Shown here piece after piece: positions 45,283 through 56,660 of a stretch of DNA of 64,000 nucleotides. The translations under genes and the position numbers were made by a program. The notes under the pieces are model-generated. The model worked only from the letters and a program-made list of their open reading frames with translations. It was not told where the DNA came from and did no database searches. The stretch covers positions 6,200,706 to 6,264,705 of the forward strand of contig NC_049993.1 in assembly GCF_000003815.2 (NCBI RefSeq), in the 5' to 3' direction. Each line of letters begins with the position of its first letter. The first letter of the stretch is position 1. The DNA comes from Branchiostoma floridae (lineage: Eukaryota; Chordata; Leptocardii; Amphioxiformes; Branchiostomatidae).

Positions 45283-48200
45283 GTAAGCAAGTTATATTTT
45301 AAAACATACTGCTTTAGATTGAACCTGTAGTGATTGAAGGAAATGTATCACAAAATTGCTTCCCTGTGCAATCAGTGGCTGCTGCAATATGTAGTATATC
45401 TACTCCTGTCCATGGGAACTTTAATAATTCATGCTTTGTCTGCTCATGTCCATATTTTAGTCTCACTCTAACCTTCTTCCTGTTGTGAAGTCATCCATAA
45501 AGATAGTATTGTGTTTGTTAAAGTTAAGTCAGCATGGAGACGGTTAAGCATATAAATCATTGCTGAAGTAACACAGATCTAAGAAGGAGAAAATAATGAA
45601 CTGAAAGTTGATTTTTTGGGCCTATTTCATGAGTCTACAAAAACATCTTGCTATTGAGTTCTACCAACCAACAAACAAACAATCAGATTTATTCATTGTG
45701 TTTGTGTGTGTGTGTGTGATAGTATTCATTGCCCATTATACTTTGCAGACATTTTCCCCACCATGTACATTTTGCAGTCTGTGAGTGTCATCATGTTCCT
45801 CTACCCTAGGTGTGAAGCTGACGGTTGACTTCAAACCCCCTGCGCTGGACAGGAAACTGCCAGAGCCCCCCCTCCCCCAGCGACCAGACAGCCTCTCTCC
45901 GAACAGACCCCCTGCTCTCCCAATCAACCCCCCTGGCCGCACCCCCAGTCAGCGTAAAACGAGCTTACAGACCCCCGCCCACCCTGCACAGGTATGACTT
46001 AAGTTTCATGCTGTAGTGAGTAAATAAATGTACAGCTACAGGTATTAGTTTTATTTCAGGCTGATGTTTATGCATTTCATGTTAACGCTTGTTCCCCTTT
46101 ATATGCAGGGTAACCTATATCTGTTGTATTCAAAGCTATTTAGGGATATCAAGTCAAAGGACGGTGGTTTCAAACTGCAATATTTAACTGTCCCTTGACT
46201 TGAATTTTCTTTATCCTTAGATGCCCATTTTGAATACAGTAGATACAGATTAACCCATGAACACAGTTGAACAAGCATTTCAGAGTTTTGTATTAAATCT
46301 ATATTTTGCTGAAACTTATATATGAATGTTCATTTCCTTTATACATATGAAGTAGATAACAAGTAAGCTATGAGAAGCCAACTGATCAGCGTACATTGTG
46401 TAAGCTCATGAATGGATCATTCTGATATTTAATTTAGACACGTTGACAGTTAGGTAACTTGCTCATAACTTTCTCCTGCTGTTTTCTTGTGTGTGTGTTA
46501 CGATCAACAATCTGGTTTGCTCCTTCAGAAGTGGATGCAGAAGCGACGCAGTACCGAACCAGTACTGATGGGGCTGTTTGGGAATCATGTAGGATTATTT
46601 AAGTTTGCACTGCCAGCTGTAGAGGTGGGGCACTGTAAGGCCTTCATGCACTGGCTTAGGTTGCTATGTGTTTTGTTTTGGCAATACTCCTTTTCTGCTG
46701 AGGTAGCAACTGTTGAACAACCAAAACTCTCGTTTTTAGTAGTTCAAATAACGAGAGGATATTTTAAGGCTTAGCTTGGTTTTCTTTGCTTTAAATTTCA
46801 AAGTAATTTCAAACCATGCAGAAATATGCTTTACATCATGGGTCATATTCTAACAATTAAGTCCTAGGTCATATCCAACTTTGGTCACTCAGTGGTACAT
46901 GTATAGTTTATCATCTGTTCAACAGTTGCCATATAGTGAAAAGAGGGCCTTGTTAGATTATAGGTGGCCTGCTTGGATCTGTGACATAAATACTGGAATG
47001 TGAGACATCAGTAAGGTTATGCATTGGTTCAGAACTGGTGATTGCCTTTGTGCTGTGTGAAGGACTGCTACATAATTTACTAACTCAGTACTAAACATAC
47101 ATTTGTCTCCATCTGAGTCACAAGCATTTCATTTCAGTGTGTGGAGACTACTGCATACGGGAATGGTGGCAATAGATGGGTGCTACCTGTAGCTACCTGG
47201 TGCATTTTAATATGTCTATGGATTTGAATTTTCATGATGAAAATAAGGCACCTCTGCAATGCATGATAGTGACAGCATTGACTATCAATTATATTGTGAT
47301 ACATTGTGATCAATTATTTTATTCTGTGTAGTTGCTTGTGAAAAAATGTTTTGAAATGTTTCTCAGTCGGTAAGATCAGTGCATGTTAGTGTTTGTAAGT
47401 ACATGTTTAATGTTGTAATGCTAGTTCACCGTTATCTGTGGGGTAACCTATATCTACTGTATTTAAAACAGTTTATTTAGGCAGGCTCATGTAGGAATAT
47501 TAAGTTGATGGACACTTTGCAAATAACTGCTATATTTTGAAAATATTGAAATCTAAAACCACAGTCCATTGACTTGATATCCTTAAATACCCTGTTTTTA
47601 AAACCAATGGCTATAGGCTACCCTGTGGATAAAGGTGAACTTAAGTGTTAATTTGGCAAATTGAAAGAATCTTTTTAACATATTGCCTATAAAATTGTGT
47701 TTGGCTAGTCATAGACTATCAAAATAAAGGAATTAGTAGAAGTGTACAACCTACAGATATAAAGATAGTGTAATGTGTGGCCTACAGATGTAAGAATAAG
47801 TGCAGAAAGTAACAAAAGTATCTACTCTTTTTACAGGATGGACCTCAGGGTGGGAACAGGCCCAGGAGCCCCTTGCTGCCCCCCTCCCCTCGAGGCCTGC
47901 ATAGTCCCAGGTCCCCTGTGTCCCCCATGGCCCAGCCTGGAATGTCTTTGAACAGCTCTGCCATCACTAACTCCATCTGGGATGAGAGTGACCCAGGTGA
48001 GCTATATAATGACGATTGTATACTCTTAACAACTGAAAACTTCTAAGTTTAAAGCTTCCATCTCATGTGAAGGACCATACCACTAAAAAAAAGGCTTATT
48101 AGCTATGCCTAAAGTTTTGTACCGGATGACAAGTCAGTAATTTATGTTGGAAAATATGGATTTAAAGGTGCTTAATTTTTTTCCATATCTCAGTTGTTTG

Positions 48201-51200
48201 AAGCTCGATTCCTAGAATCCCAGCCCAGACATTGAAGTGTTCTTGAGAAAGGCACTCGAACAACTTCTGTCACTCCACCCAGGTGTAAAAATTAGTACCT
48301 GGCTTTGGTTGGCGAAGTAAAAAGGTTGAAGGAGAAGGATGGCTTCTGCCTTTCACTACTGAGTTGCAGACTTCAAAGTCAGTGGCCTAAAAAAGGTTAT
48401 GTCAGACTAATGTTACATTTTTATAGAACACTGTTCTTTTTTTTTAACCTGTATAGCGGACCAGCTCCCCCCAGTGCCACAGAACTGGGTGTACAAGAAG
48501 GACACCCCCCCTATGGAAGCCATGGGCTGGGAGAGTCCCTACAGTGATGTCACACTACGGGAGGGGAGGAAACTGGAGTTAGACCCCTCACGGCTACAGC
48601 TCAAAGAGAAACTGGGTTTGTCAGCTCATAAGTTTTTTATTCATTTTTTTACATGCATCTTGTTTGATTAGGTAGGGTGATTTTCAGTTTTGCATGATTA
48701 GAAATGTTAGGTTTTGGATATTACTTGTAGATAAGCATGATAGGTTAATCATATACAGTAATAATGGTGTGACCCTCCTTTTGAGAACAATAGCTTTAAT
48801 GATAAGTCCCAGTCATTGTGACAAATGTAATTCATTTCTAACTCCAGAAAAACAGTGCAGTGAGACGTCTCTGAAGAAAGTGTTCTACACGAAAGTAAAG
48901 CATTTTGTGGTACTTTAAGTTTTGTGTTCATGTGTTGTTGTTGTTGTTTTGTTTAGGTGCTGGGAACTTTGGCTCAGTACTGAGTGGGACGTACCAGCTG
49001 GGGAGGAAGACCATAGAGGTGGCCGTCAAGACGCTGAAGACAGAACAAGTACCCAACGAGGAGGTAAGGCTACTATAGAACTGTCCTGTCCCTTCCAATT
49101 TTCCAATTCCTTCCAAGTGTCCAATTTTCCTCCATCTTAATTTTGACTAGAGCCTTTCTTTAAAAACCTTGAGTGTTTGAATGGACTGCATAGTACAAAG
49201 ATATTTAACAGAGAGACCTAAGAAGTGAAACGAACGCAAAAACAAACAGTGTCACTCGCCTGACTGTATGTGGCTTTCTTGCAGTCAATGATCTTGAAAT
49301 ACCACACATAAACACTGCTTGCATCAAGCAGCCTATGCAGATTCCTTCATATGGAGATTGAGTGTTGTTGATAATCAACATGAGTGTTGTTTACTAGTAT
49401 TCTTGATTACCTGTTGTTATTTACAGCCTGAGATTCTGAAGGAAGCCAACATGATGAAGGACCTTGACCACCCCCACATCGTGCGGATGATTGGCGTGTG
49501 CCACGGGGAGACCATCATGCTCGTGTTGGAGCTGGCTCCACTTGGGCCGCTCAACAAGTACCTGAAGAAGAACGCGTGAGTGTTGTCTGGATGGTTAGGA
49601 ACAGCACGGGCAGTGTCTGTCTTTATATCAATTTGTCAGGGACCTCTGCGGTAGTGCAATGTCTAATCCACTGCATGAAGTACTGTACACTTCTACTACT
49701 ACTAGCGCCTGTGCATACAGTATCTTGTTGTTGTTTGTCAAAATACATTGCATACAACTTAGATTCAGGGCTGTCTCCAGCTTTCATTTTTGTAGTCTCA
49801 CTCATTGTTTAGGAGCTCATCTTGTTAATTTGCTATGTTAAATCTGTCATTTCAAGCCTAGAAAAATAAATTTTCGTCAATTTGCGTCAAGTTTGGATTT
49901 TGGGGAGGGACTGATTGATTTTTCAACAAGCAAATTTAGGGGATGGAAAAGACGGGTCCTGGAGACAACCCTGCTTTAAGATGAACAATATGCATGAAAA
50001 CTATTTATTTATTTATTATGAAAGCCATAGATGACAGATAGATTACCATTTCATATGCAAACATGACCTTACATGCTAACATTCCAGTGATGTGCTATTT
50101 TTGTGTACATGCTGAAAAGGGTACTCTCCAAGCAGAGGTTAGGCTCCGGCTGTTTTTTAAACGTTTTTTAGTCGTTTTTATCAGGCTTTCTATTTTGTAT
50201 TTTAACTTCCTGTGTCAAAACCTGTGTTTGACTGGCGTACTTCAAGAAAAATGACAAAATAGAAAGCCCAATAAAAACGACTAAAAAAAACGTTAAAAAA
50301 ACAGCCGGAGCCTAACCTCTGCTTGGAGAGTAGAAAAGGGTGCAAGCTCAATTCTCTGTTGCCCGGTTCCGGTAGCTCTGTGCGTCCGGAGAGAATAGTG
50401 GACCTGATGACGCAGGTGGCTGAGGGGATGGCGTACTTGGAGAGTAAGAACTTTGTCCATCGTGACCTCGCTGCCCGTAACATCCTGCTGGTCAGCGAAC
50501 TCTTTGCCAAGATCTCCGACTTTGGCATGTCCAAGGCCCTTGGACTTGGAAGTGACTACTACAAGGTACATTCAGAACAGTCTTTGTCCTGTCTGATTGA
50601 ATAGATAGAAATTTCTGATAATCTTAATTGGAAATGTACACGCAATAGAAGCAAATCAATTCTTAACTGTCTTTAGGCAGACCTTTGCATCCCACATTTT
50701 CTTATGACTTTATTCAGATTGCAACAGACAATATGTCCTTAAGAGTAAAATAAGACCCTTTTAAAAAGTTTTATGCCCCTTTTTTTTATTTTAGAAAATT
50801 GATGTGAATGCTCCCCCCCCCCATGTTTACATTACACAATATCATATCTTTCATGATTGTATACAATGATGTCACTTTCAGACGGACACTGCCGGCAAGT
50901 GGCCTCTGAAGTGGTACGCCCCAGAGTGCATCTACTACTACAAGTTCAGCAGTAAAGCAGACGTGTGGAGCTATGGGGTGACACTGTGGGAGGCCTTTAG
51001 TAATGGCAGGAAGCCCTATGCTGTAAGTGCACAAGTCTGAATTGCAAAACTTATAAAATGACAAAAGGATTAAACATACCAGTTCTTTGTTAGAACAAGC
51101 AGTTTTTGCTGTTGTCTGTTGTTCATTGGGGACTTTTGTTTGCATCTTGTAACTGCTTGGTGAACTGCCTTAAGGTGGAGAGGTGGAGCACATCAGTTTG

Positions 51201-52260
51201 GTAAGATAAAGTACAAATTTTGTATGACCAAACTGATACAAATCTAGGTTTCATCCCATCACAGCAGGAATGGTCCATTCTCTTATCGATAAGTGTGATA
51301 GGTTTTGAATGTACCAGAAATATTGTTAACCTCAAACACTGCTGTGTAGGTTAAATAAAATCCGTTTGTGTTTTGTGCAGGGCATGAAGGGGCAGGACAT
51401 CCTGACATGGATCGAGAGTGACCGGCGTCTGGACCGCCCTCCCACCTGTTCCGAGGAGGTGTACGCTGTCATGAGGTCCTGCTGGCAGTACAAGTAAGGC
51501 CAGAACATTCCACTTTCATCTCATGGGGAGGTCATGTCATCACTGACATCTTGTACCGACTATAGTTTATTTCTTGGGTGTGTGTGGGGAGGGGGGTACT
51601 GAAGTGTGTGGTTTGACTGTAAACACAATAACTCAAATGGAAGAGGTTATTATATTTTACAGCTTCCTTTTAATTGGAACTTAGTTTCAAAGTACAAATT
51701 GCATGCCGAAGAATCATATGGGCTATGTTTTCTCATATTGCAGTAGATTGCTATCACTAGTTCACATTAATCCGTTGGGTAACCTAAATCTGTTGTTTTC
51801 AAAGACAGGGTATTTAGGGATGTGAATGGACACTGGTTTTGTATGCACTATTTTCAAAATATTGCAGTTTGAAACCACTGCTGACTGTCAACTATCCCTA
51901 TATACACTGTTTTCAAAACAATGAAAATAGGTAACCTTGCAGATAAAGGCAAACCAGCATTACAGAGGGACATGCATTTTACCTTTTTTGACCTTTCTTT
52001 GAAAAAATGAATTCTAAAAAAAGGTAAAACATCAATGATAATTATAAATTGTTTATTGATTGCAGTTCCATTAATCTCCAATGATCATGCAGAGATACAA
52101 AAACTTAAGGATTTCATTGCTTAATTTCATCTATCTATGTTCCAGAGCCAAAGATCGACCAACATTTGCGGAATTGTCAGCCACCATGAAGGACCTTCAG
52201 TACCAAGTACAGCAGGGTACCATACTGGCAGGGCTGGAGCCAGGGGAATCCAGCTTGTAA
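42838..52260 (+). CDS. SYK: SYK/ZAP70-family non-receptor tyrosine kinase, complete
   Basis: A cytoplasmic tyrosine kinase that docks through two SH2 domains onto doubly phosphorylated ITAM-type receptor tails. Exons: 42838-43245, 43706-43875, 44376-44514, 45192-45282, 45810-45991, optional 46529-46588, 47837-47996, 48457-48615, 48957-49063, 49427-49575, 50376-50565, 50882-51022, 51381-51493, 52146-52260 (stop TAA). Phases close throughout, giving 707 residues, or 727 with the optional exon; human SYK has 635. Kinase landmarks are [37 protein letters not shown] (activation-loop tyrosine pair) and WYAPEC. It could equally be named ZAP70-like: one gene probably represents the vertebrate pair. 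The longer linker accounts for the extra length. Confidence 0.96.
44566..44745. mobile_element. MITE with ACAGTCAAACCTGT ends
   Basis: ACAGTCAAACCTGT and ACAGGTTTGACTGT are perfect inverted ends. The interior has repeated GGCCAC and CTATAGACAGG-type boxes. It is the intact relative of the interrupted element at 14173-14678. Confidence 0.8.
44795..45145 (-). mobile_element. Dispersed repeat, inverted copy of 3470-3860
   Basis: Reverse-complement match to the DOT1L intron repeat, including GGCATCCACCTTCCATGGTG and the segment GATCATGTGGCATCCATGGTC. It lies in the SYK intron before exon 45192-45282. Confidence 0.65.
45810..48615 (+). CDS. SYK: SYK interdomain B (proline-rich linker) exons
   Basis: Exons 45810-45991, 47837-47996 and 48457-48615, plus the optional 46529-46588. 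They encode [27 protein letters not shown] and then NWVYKKD and WESPYSDV, ending before [14 protein letters not shown] corresponds to the human ESPYADP segment, which carries a regulatory linker tyrosine. The linker is richer in proline than the human one. Confidence 0.85.
46082..46275. mobile_element. TTAA-type MITE, copy 2
   Basis: It begins TTAACGCTTGTTCCCCTTTA and GGGTAACCTATATCTGTTGT; the right end carries the diverged inverse ACAGTAGATACAGATTAACC. A SYK intron relic of the 174-395 family. Confidence 0.55.
46529..46588 (+). CDS. SYK: Candidate optional 60-base SYK linker exon
   Basis: An open 60-base segment encodes [20 protein letters not shown], lies between TTCAG and GTAGGA, and is phase 0 at both ends, so including or skipping it keeps the frame. 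Human SYK also has an alternatively spliced linker insert, but no sequence similarity is claimed. There is no other support. Confidence 0.35.
47415..47651. mobile_element. TTAA-type MITE, copy 3
   Basis: Ends are GCTAGTTCACCGTTATCTGT and ACCCTGTGGATAAAGGTGAA, followed by AGTGTTAA. The inner GTAACCTATATCTACTGTAT matches copies 2 and 4. Confidence 0.65.
48957..52260 (+). CDS. SYK: SYK kinase-domain exons
   Basis: Exons 48957-49063 (Gly-rich loop, VAVK lysine), 49427-49575 ([20 protein letters not shown], then [13 protein letters not shown]), 50376-50565 ([17 protein letters not shown] and the tyrosine pair), 50882-51022 ([26 protein letters not shown]), 51381-51493 ([19 protein letters not shown]) and 52146-52260 ([11 protein letters not shown] and the tail). 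All catalytic residues are present, so it should be active. Confidence 0.96.
49766..49973. mobile_element. hAT-like MITE with CAGGGCTGTCTCCAG ends
   Basis: CAGGGCTGTCTCCAG at the left and CTGGAGACAACCCTG at the right bound 208 bases. The flanking 8-mers, CTTAGATT and CTTTAAGA, agree only in part. It is related to the relic at 32611-32795. Confidence 0.65.
50122..50332. mobile_element. Foldback MITE just upstream of the SYK catalytic exon, with perfect 8-bp target duplication
   Basis: A 211-base element whose two halves are inverted repeats about 78 bases long, starting TACTCTCCAAGCAGAGGTTA. The flanks GAAAAGGG at 50114-50121 and 50333-50340 are identical, giving an 8-bp target duplication. 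Its right end is 43 bases from the start of exon 50376-50565. Confidence 0.92.
51755..51963. mobile_element. TTAA-type MITE, copy 4
   Basis: CACTAGTTCACATTAATCCG and GGGTAACCTAAATCTGTTGT at the left; ATAGGTAACCTTGCAGATAA and AGGCAAACCAGCATTA at the right. A diverged member of the family at 174-395. Confidence 0.6.
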
Positions 52261-55190
52261 CCAATCAGCACACAGCAACACCACCAAAGAGCCAATCAGG
52301 TGCCACCAAAGATGCAGTGTCCAATCAGGGATGATCAGGTTCAGAGAACAATCATATGGCCAATGAGGATGAAAGGTTCTCAACCAATCAGAATTGTTAG
52401 GGAAAACAAAGGTTGGGCATATCGCTATCCGATGCAGTGCTGATACAAGAGACACTGAATGTAAATATATTAAACTAACAATCAATTGATTGTAAAAATG
52501 GTAGAAATACTGGATATTCAGATGTTATTTTTAACATTTTTGTTATTCCTGCATACATAGATTTAATGTCACTATATATGTTCTAGACAGACGGATGGGT
52601 ACTGTCATTTTGCCCTCGTAAAATTTGAGTATTGCCATGATCCATATACCAAAAGTAGCTGGGCATGGGCATACTGTATTTGCATACTGTCAGCATTGTT
52701 CCTGCTCTTATTGCCTAGATGCTGCTTGAGTGTAGTTACCAATCATTTTATGCAATGTAGATTTTAAAGGAGTACAATGCTGAAAATATCATGTTTGAGG
52801 GAAAATGATTGAGTGTGTCTAGAAGTTTCATGTAAAAATTAGTGCCTTCTAATCTAAGATGTCACTGTCAAATAAAGAATGTAATTGGACCATTATGCAG
52901 GGTAGTCAGTATTGGTAATTAGGGATAAAGCACAGGGTAATATTACCTTTGTACAGAATAACTGATAGAGGTGGCCACTGTAAATATCACTATATGAATT
53001 GACATTTAAGGAAGCACCTTTCACTTTGTTATAGCAATGGAAAAATCTTATCTCCCTTCCTTATAGGCAATAGTGGGGTAAAGCTGGGCATCCATCTCGT
53101 AGGACCATTCTTCATTTTCTCATGCAAACATGTGATTTGTCTGATCAAGGACATTATCGAAGCCTTGGTCTGATGTAATAGAATGGGTCAAAAGCAGATG
53201 GTAAATTAGCTGCTGTTCATGGGGCATTACCAAATCAGTTTTTTACACAATCATGACAATACATTCTTCCGTTGACGTTCTTTTTTTTGTGTAAAGGTTT
53301 GCAGTAAGTAGGGCCAAAAAAGTAAGTTTTTTCATGATGGATTTAAAGTTGGAAGTTGGAAGTTAAAGCTCCAATTGTGTTGTCCTGTACCAATACAAAT
53401 GAGTTGTAATGGTAAATTGTGGGGTATCGACACAGCAGGGCTCTAGCCAGCTCAATTTTTTTTTCCGTCAGCCAATTCCCATTGTTGCAAAAACACTATT
53501 CCTGGAGTTAGAGAGACTGAACTGATACCTTGAAAAAAGGGTTTTAATGAGATTATCGTATGCAAAAGGGCGCCAACACACATTGTCAACAATCATAACA
53601 ATAGCAAAACAAACAGTGTGTGGCTTTTACGGCCGTGGGCGGCGTCCCCAAGCCGCCTGTAGCTTCCACCAAGGAGCTTTTATCATATTTTTGTCCGTCA
53701 AGGTTGACGGATTGGTTTAAAAAATTTTCCGTCACATACAGCAAATTTCCGTCAATTGACGGAAAAACAGATGCTGGCTAGAGCCCTGCGACACAGTTAC
53801 CCAGGTCTTAAAGATTCTGGGGCCCTTAATATCAGCCTAGCTCTATGGTCTCCTTTGGGTTCTCTGCAACTACCTATATTGCCATCAATCATGTATGTGG
53901 ATATTTTGTTTTATTATGTGAACATATGACATTCTTTATATGTGTGCCTGAAAATATAGTGTGTCAACATTGGGAAAGGTTTTATATCATATCTGAGAGG
54001 GGACACTGTATGGCTGCAGCTGACTAGATACTAGACGTTGTCCCAGATTTTTCTCTGAATATATTTTGAAGTAGTAAAAATGATAATGATTATGTAGCAG
54101 TTGGTACTATAGATGATGAAAATTGTATTTTATACCGCAACCTTAGAGGGGAACTTTGGATGTCTAGGTTTATCATGAAATTTGGCTAAAATGAAATGAT
54201 GGCAATCTTATGTGGCAGCAAAATTGAATTTGGTTAATAAAGTATTTTCATTTGTGCTAAATCAGAGTAGGATTTTTTATTAAAATTTTGCACTAGATGC
54301 AGAAACATGTTGATGATATTTGTATTACTTTAAAAAAGATGTATTGTTAACTTTATTTTTGGTCCCTATCCTCTCTTTACATTCAGCAGATTTTGGGAAA
54401 CCCCTGTGATGACTTGTAACCAATTTCATAACTACAACTGAAAGATATGGGAAATTGAAAAGGAACAATGCATAGCCCACAATATCTTTCATTCAAACAT
54501 GAAAAGGGTTATTTTTGAATAGAAAAAGTACCAAGAATTTTGTATGATCACCTATTCTACGAATAATGAAGTGGTTGATATATGAAACCCTGTGGATAAA
54601 TGTTCATAGAGGTACACAGACGTGATTGTCTACAGGTTGCAAAGGTTAATGTATTAATGACTGTAATTACTTTCATTCATTTGACATTTCCAGTTGATAT
54701 ACAATCTGCTTTGTAAGACAAGCCCATTGGTTATGGACCATGTATTTATTCCATCTTAGTCAGGGACATATCTGAAACTCATCTTCTGTTTGTTATTGAA
54801 TTATGAAGTAAAGAAGCAGGTGGTCAAGCTGTACCATTTTCAAATGCATACATTGTTTTCAGTAAATAGCTGAGAATTTCTACCTGTGGATAGAATGGAA
54901 GTGATGATGTATGGACAAGGTGATAGTAAGTGACAGGAAAATAGTTGTATCTATAGTCTTGTACACTTCCTGAATTTTGTGCCTTCTGAATTCTTTCGAA
55001 ATAAATATTTCATGTATTTTATGAGCATTTGTTACAACTACCAAATAAATTGTAAGGGTACATGTACTTGTTTCGCATTTTTATTTCACCCTGCTGCTGT
55101 GCTACTGCTGCATGTACCTCTAACTGCATGGAATCAGTAATGTTGTATCTTCCACTGTTATATTCATAATCATATGGGATGTAGCTATGT
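52261..55190 (+). other. SYK 3' UTR and downstream DNA
   Basis: AATAAA motifs at about 52872, 54235, 55000 and 55043 are possible polyadenylation signals; which is used cannot be told. The hAT MITE at 53436-53788 lies within. No further coding exon was seen. Confidence 0.5.
53436..53788 (-). mobile_element. hAT-type MITE, copy 2, with perfect 8-bp target-site duplication
   Basis: CAGGGCTCTAGCCAGC and GCTGGCTAGAGCCCTG ends bound 353 bases, in the opposite orientation to 14184-14521. The flanks CGACACAG at 53428-53435 and 53789-53796 are identical. The interior matches copy 1 closely, including the AAGCCGCCTGTAGCTTCCAC segment. Confidence 0.93.
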
Positions 55191-55234
55191 CAACACTCAC
55201 AACACGAGAAAAATATCATATCCCTTGTCCTGAA

Positions 55235-55470
55235 AACTCTTTGCACACAAACACACCTGTCCCTGGTGTTGAAAACTACCCTTCCCACACAGGTAAACAC
55301 ACCTGTCCCTGGTGCTGAACACCACAGATACTCAGGTAAACACACCTGTCCCTGGTGCTGAACACCACGGATACTCAGGTAAACACATCTGTCCCTGGTG
55401 CTGAACGCCGTCCACACACAGTACAGCTAAACATGCCTGTCCCTGGTGCTGAACAATATACCCACACACA
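55235..55470. repeat. Minisatellite with ACACCTGTCCCTGGTGCTGA core
   Basis: Five copies of CACC/CATCTGTCCCTGGTG(C/T)TGAA, about 42-52 bases apart. Unit length varies. It is just left of the 521-N gap. Confidence 0.8.
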
Positions 55471-55543
55471 AACGAGAAAAGACAAGAGCTAGTTACTAAT
55501 AATCAATAGAAGTTTAACCATCTTCAACAATCTATTATCATAA

Positions 55544-56660
55544 TACCGGTGTGACAGCGATCTCGCNNNNNNNNNNNNNNNNNNNNNNNNNNNNNNNNNN
55601 NNNNNNNNNNNNNNNNNNNNNNNNNNNNNNNNNNNNNNNNNNNNNNNNNNNNNNNNNNNNNNNNNNNNNNNNNNNNNNNNNNNNNNNNNNNNNNNNNNNN
55701 NNNNNNNNNNNNNNNNNNNNNNNNNNNNNNNNNNNNNNNNNNNNNNNNNNNNNNNNNNNNNNNNNNNNNNNNNNNNNNNNNNNNNNNNNNNNNNNNNNNN
55801 NNNNNNNNNNNNNNNNNNNNNNNNNNNNNNNNNNNNNNNNNNNNNNNNNNNNNNNNNNNNNNNNNNNNNNNNNNNNNNNNNNNNNNNNNNNNNNNNNNNN
55901 NNNNNNNNNNNNNNNNNNNNNNNNNNNNNNNNNNNNNNNNNNNNNNNNNNNNNNNNNNNNNNNNNNNNNNNNNNNNNNNNNNNNNNNNNNNNNNNNNNNN
56001 NNNNNNNNNNNNNNNNNNNNNNNNNNNNNNNNNNNNNNNNNNNNNNNNNNNNNNNNNNNNNNNNNNNNNNNNNNNNNNNNNNNNNNNCATACTAAAAAAA
56101 CAGTCATGTTGGAGGTGAAGATATCCCTTGGCCAGGTGCATATACCAAAATGTGCGTTATTCTAATTAATACCTAATATTTGCATAATCAATAAAGACAT
56201 TACATAGTTCTTTTGTGGTCACTTCATGGTAGAGACTTCATATTGGAAAAATATACGTTGCTTAAGGACAGGTGAATACAATGAAATACATCTTATGTGA
56301 AGACTCAGGTATATGCAATAATGGGAATACAAAGGACCCAACCCTCCTTGTCTGAAACAAGTTCAACTATCTTATTACCATGTAATTACGTTAATATTGA
56401 TACTATGAATGCAGTTATGTATCAAACTCGTGTACTTATATCATTCTGAAACTGCATTTTGTGATTTATACCAATCAACTTCTAAAATGTCATGTAAACC
56501 CGTTTTTTTTGGGGGGGGGGCGAAATCGCTAAAGGGGGGCGAGGTAGGGGGGCGAGATCACTAGCCGGGGAGGGCGAGATCGCTAGTGATTTCGCCCCGG
56601 GGGGGGCGAGATCGCTAGTGATTTTGCCCCCGGGGGGGCGAGATCGCTGTCACACCGGTA
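55544..56660. mobile_element. Inverted-repeat element enclosing the 521-N gap
   Basis: The 23 bases at 55544-55566 (TACCGGTGTGACAGCGATCT and so on) recur as a perfect inverse at 56638-56660, so the gap lies within one element. The right side carries repeated GGGGCGAGATCGCTAGTGAT blocks in both orientations, very G-rich. The class is unknown. Confidence 0.7.
55567..56087. other. Assembly gap of 521 N
   Basis: A run of N of non-standard length, which suggests a sized gap. It begins directly at the inner edge of the left terminal repeat of the element above. Confidence 0.98.
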
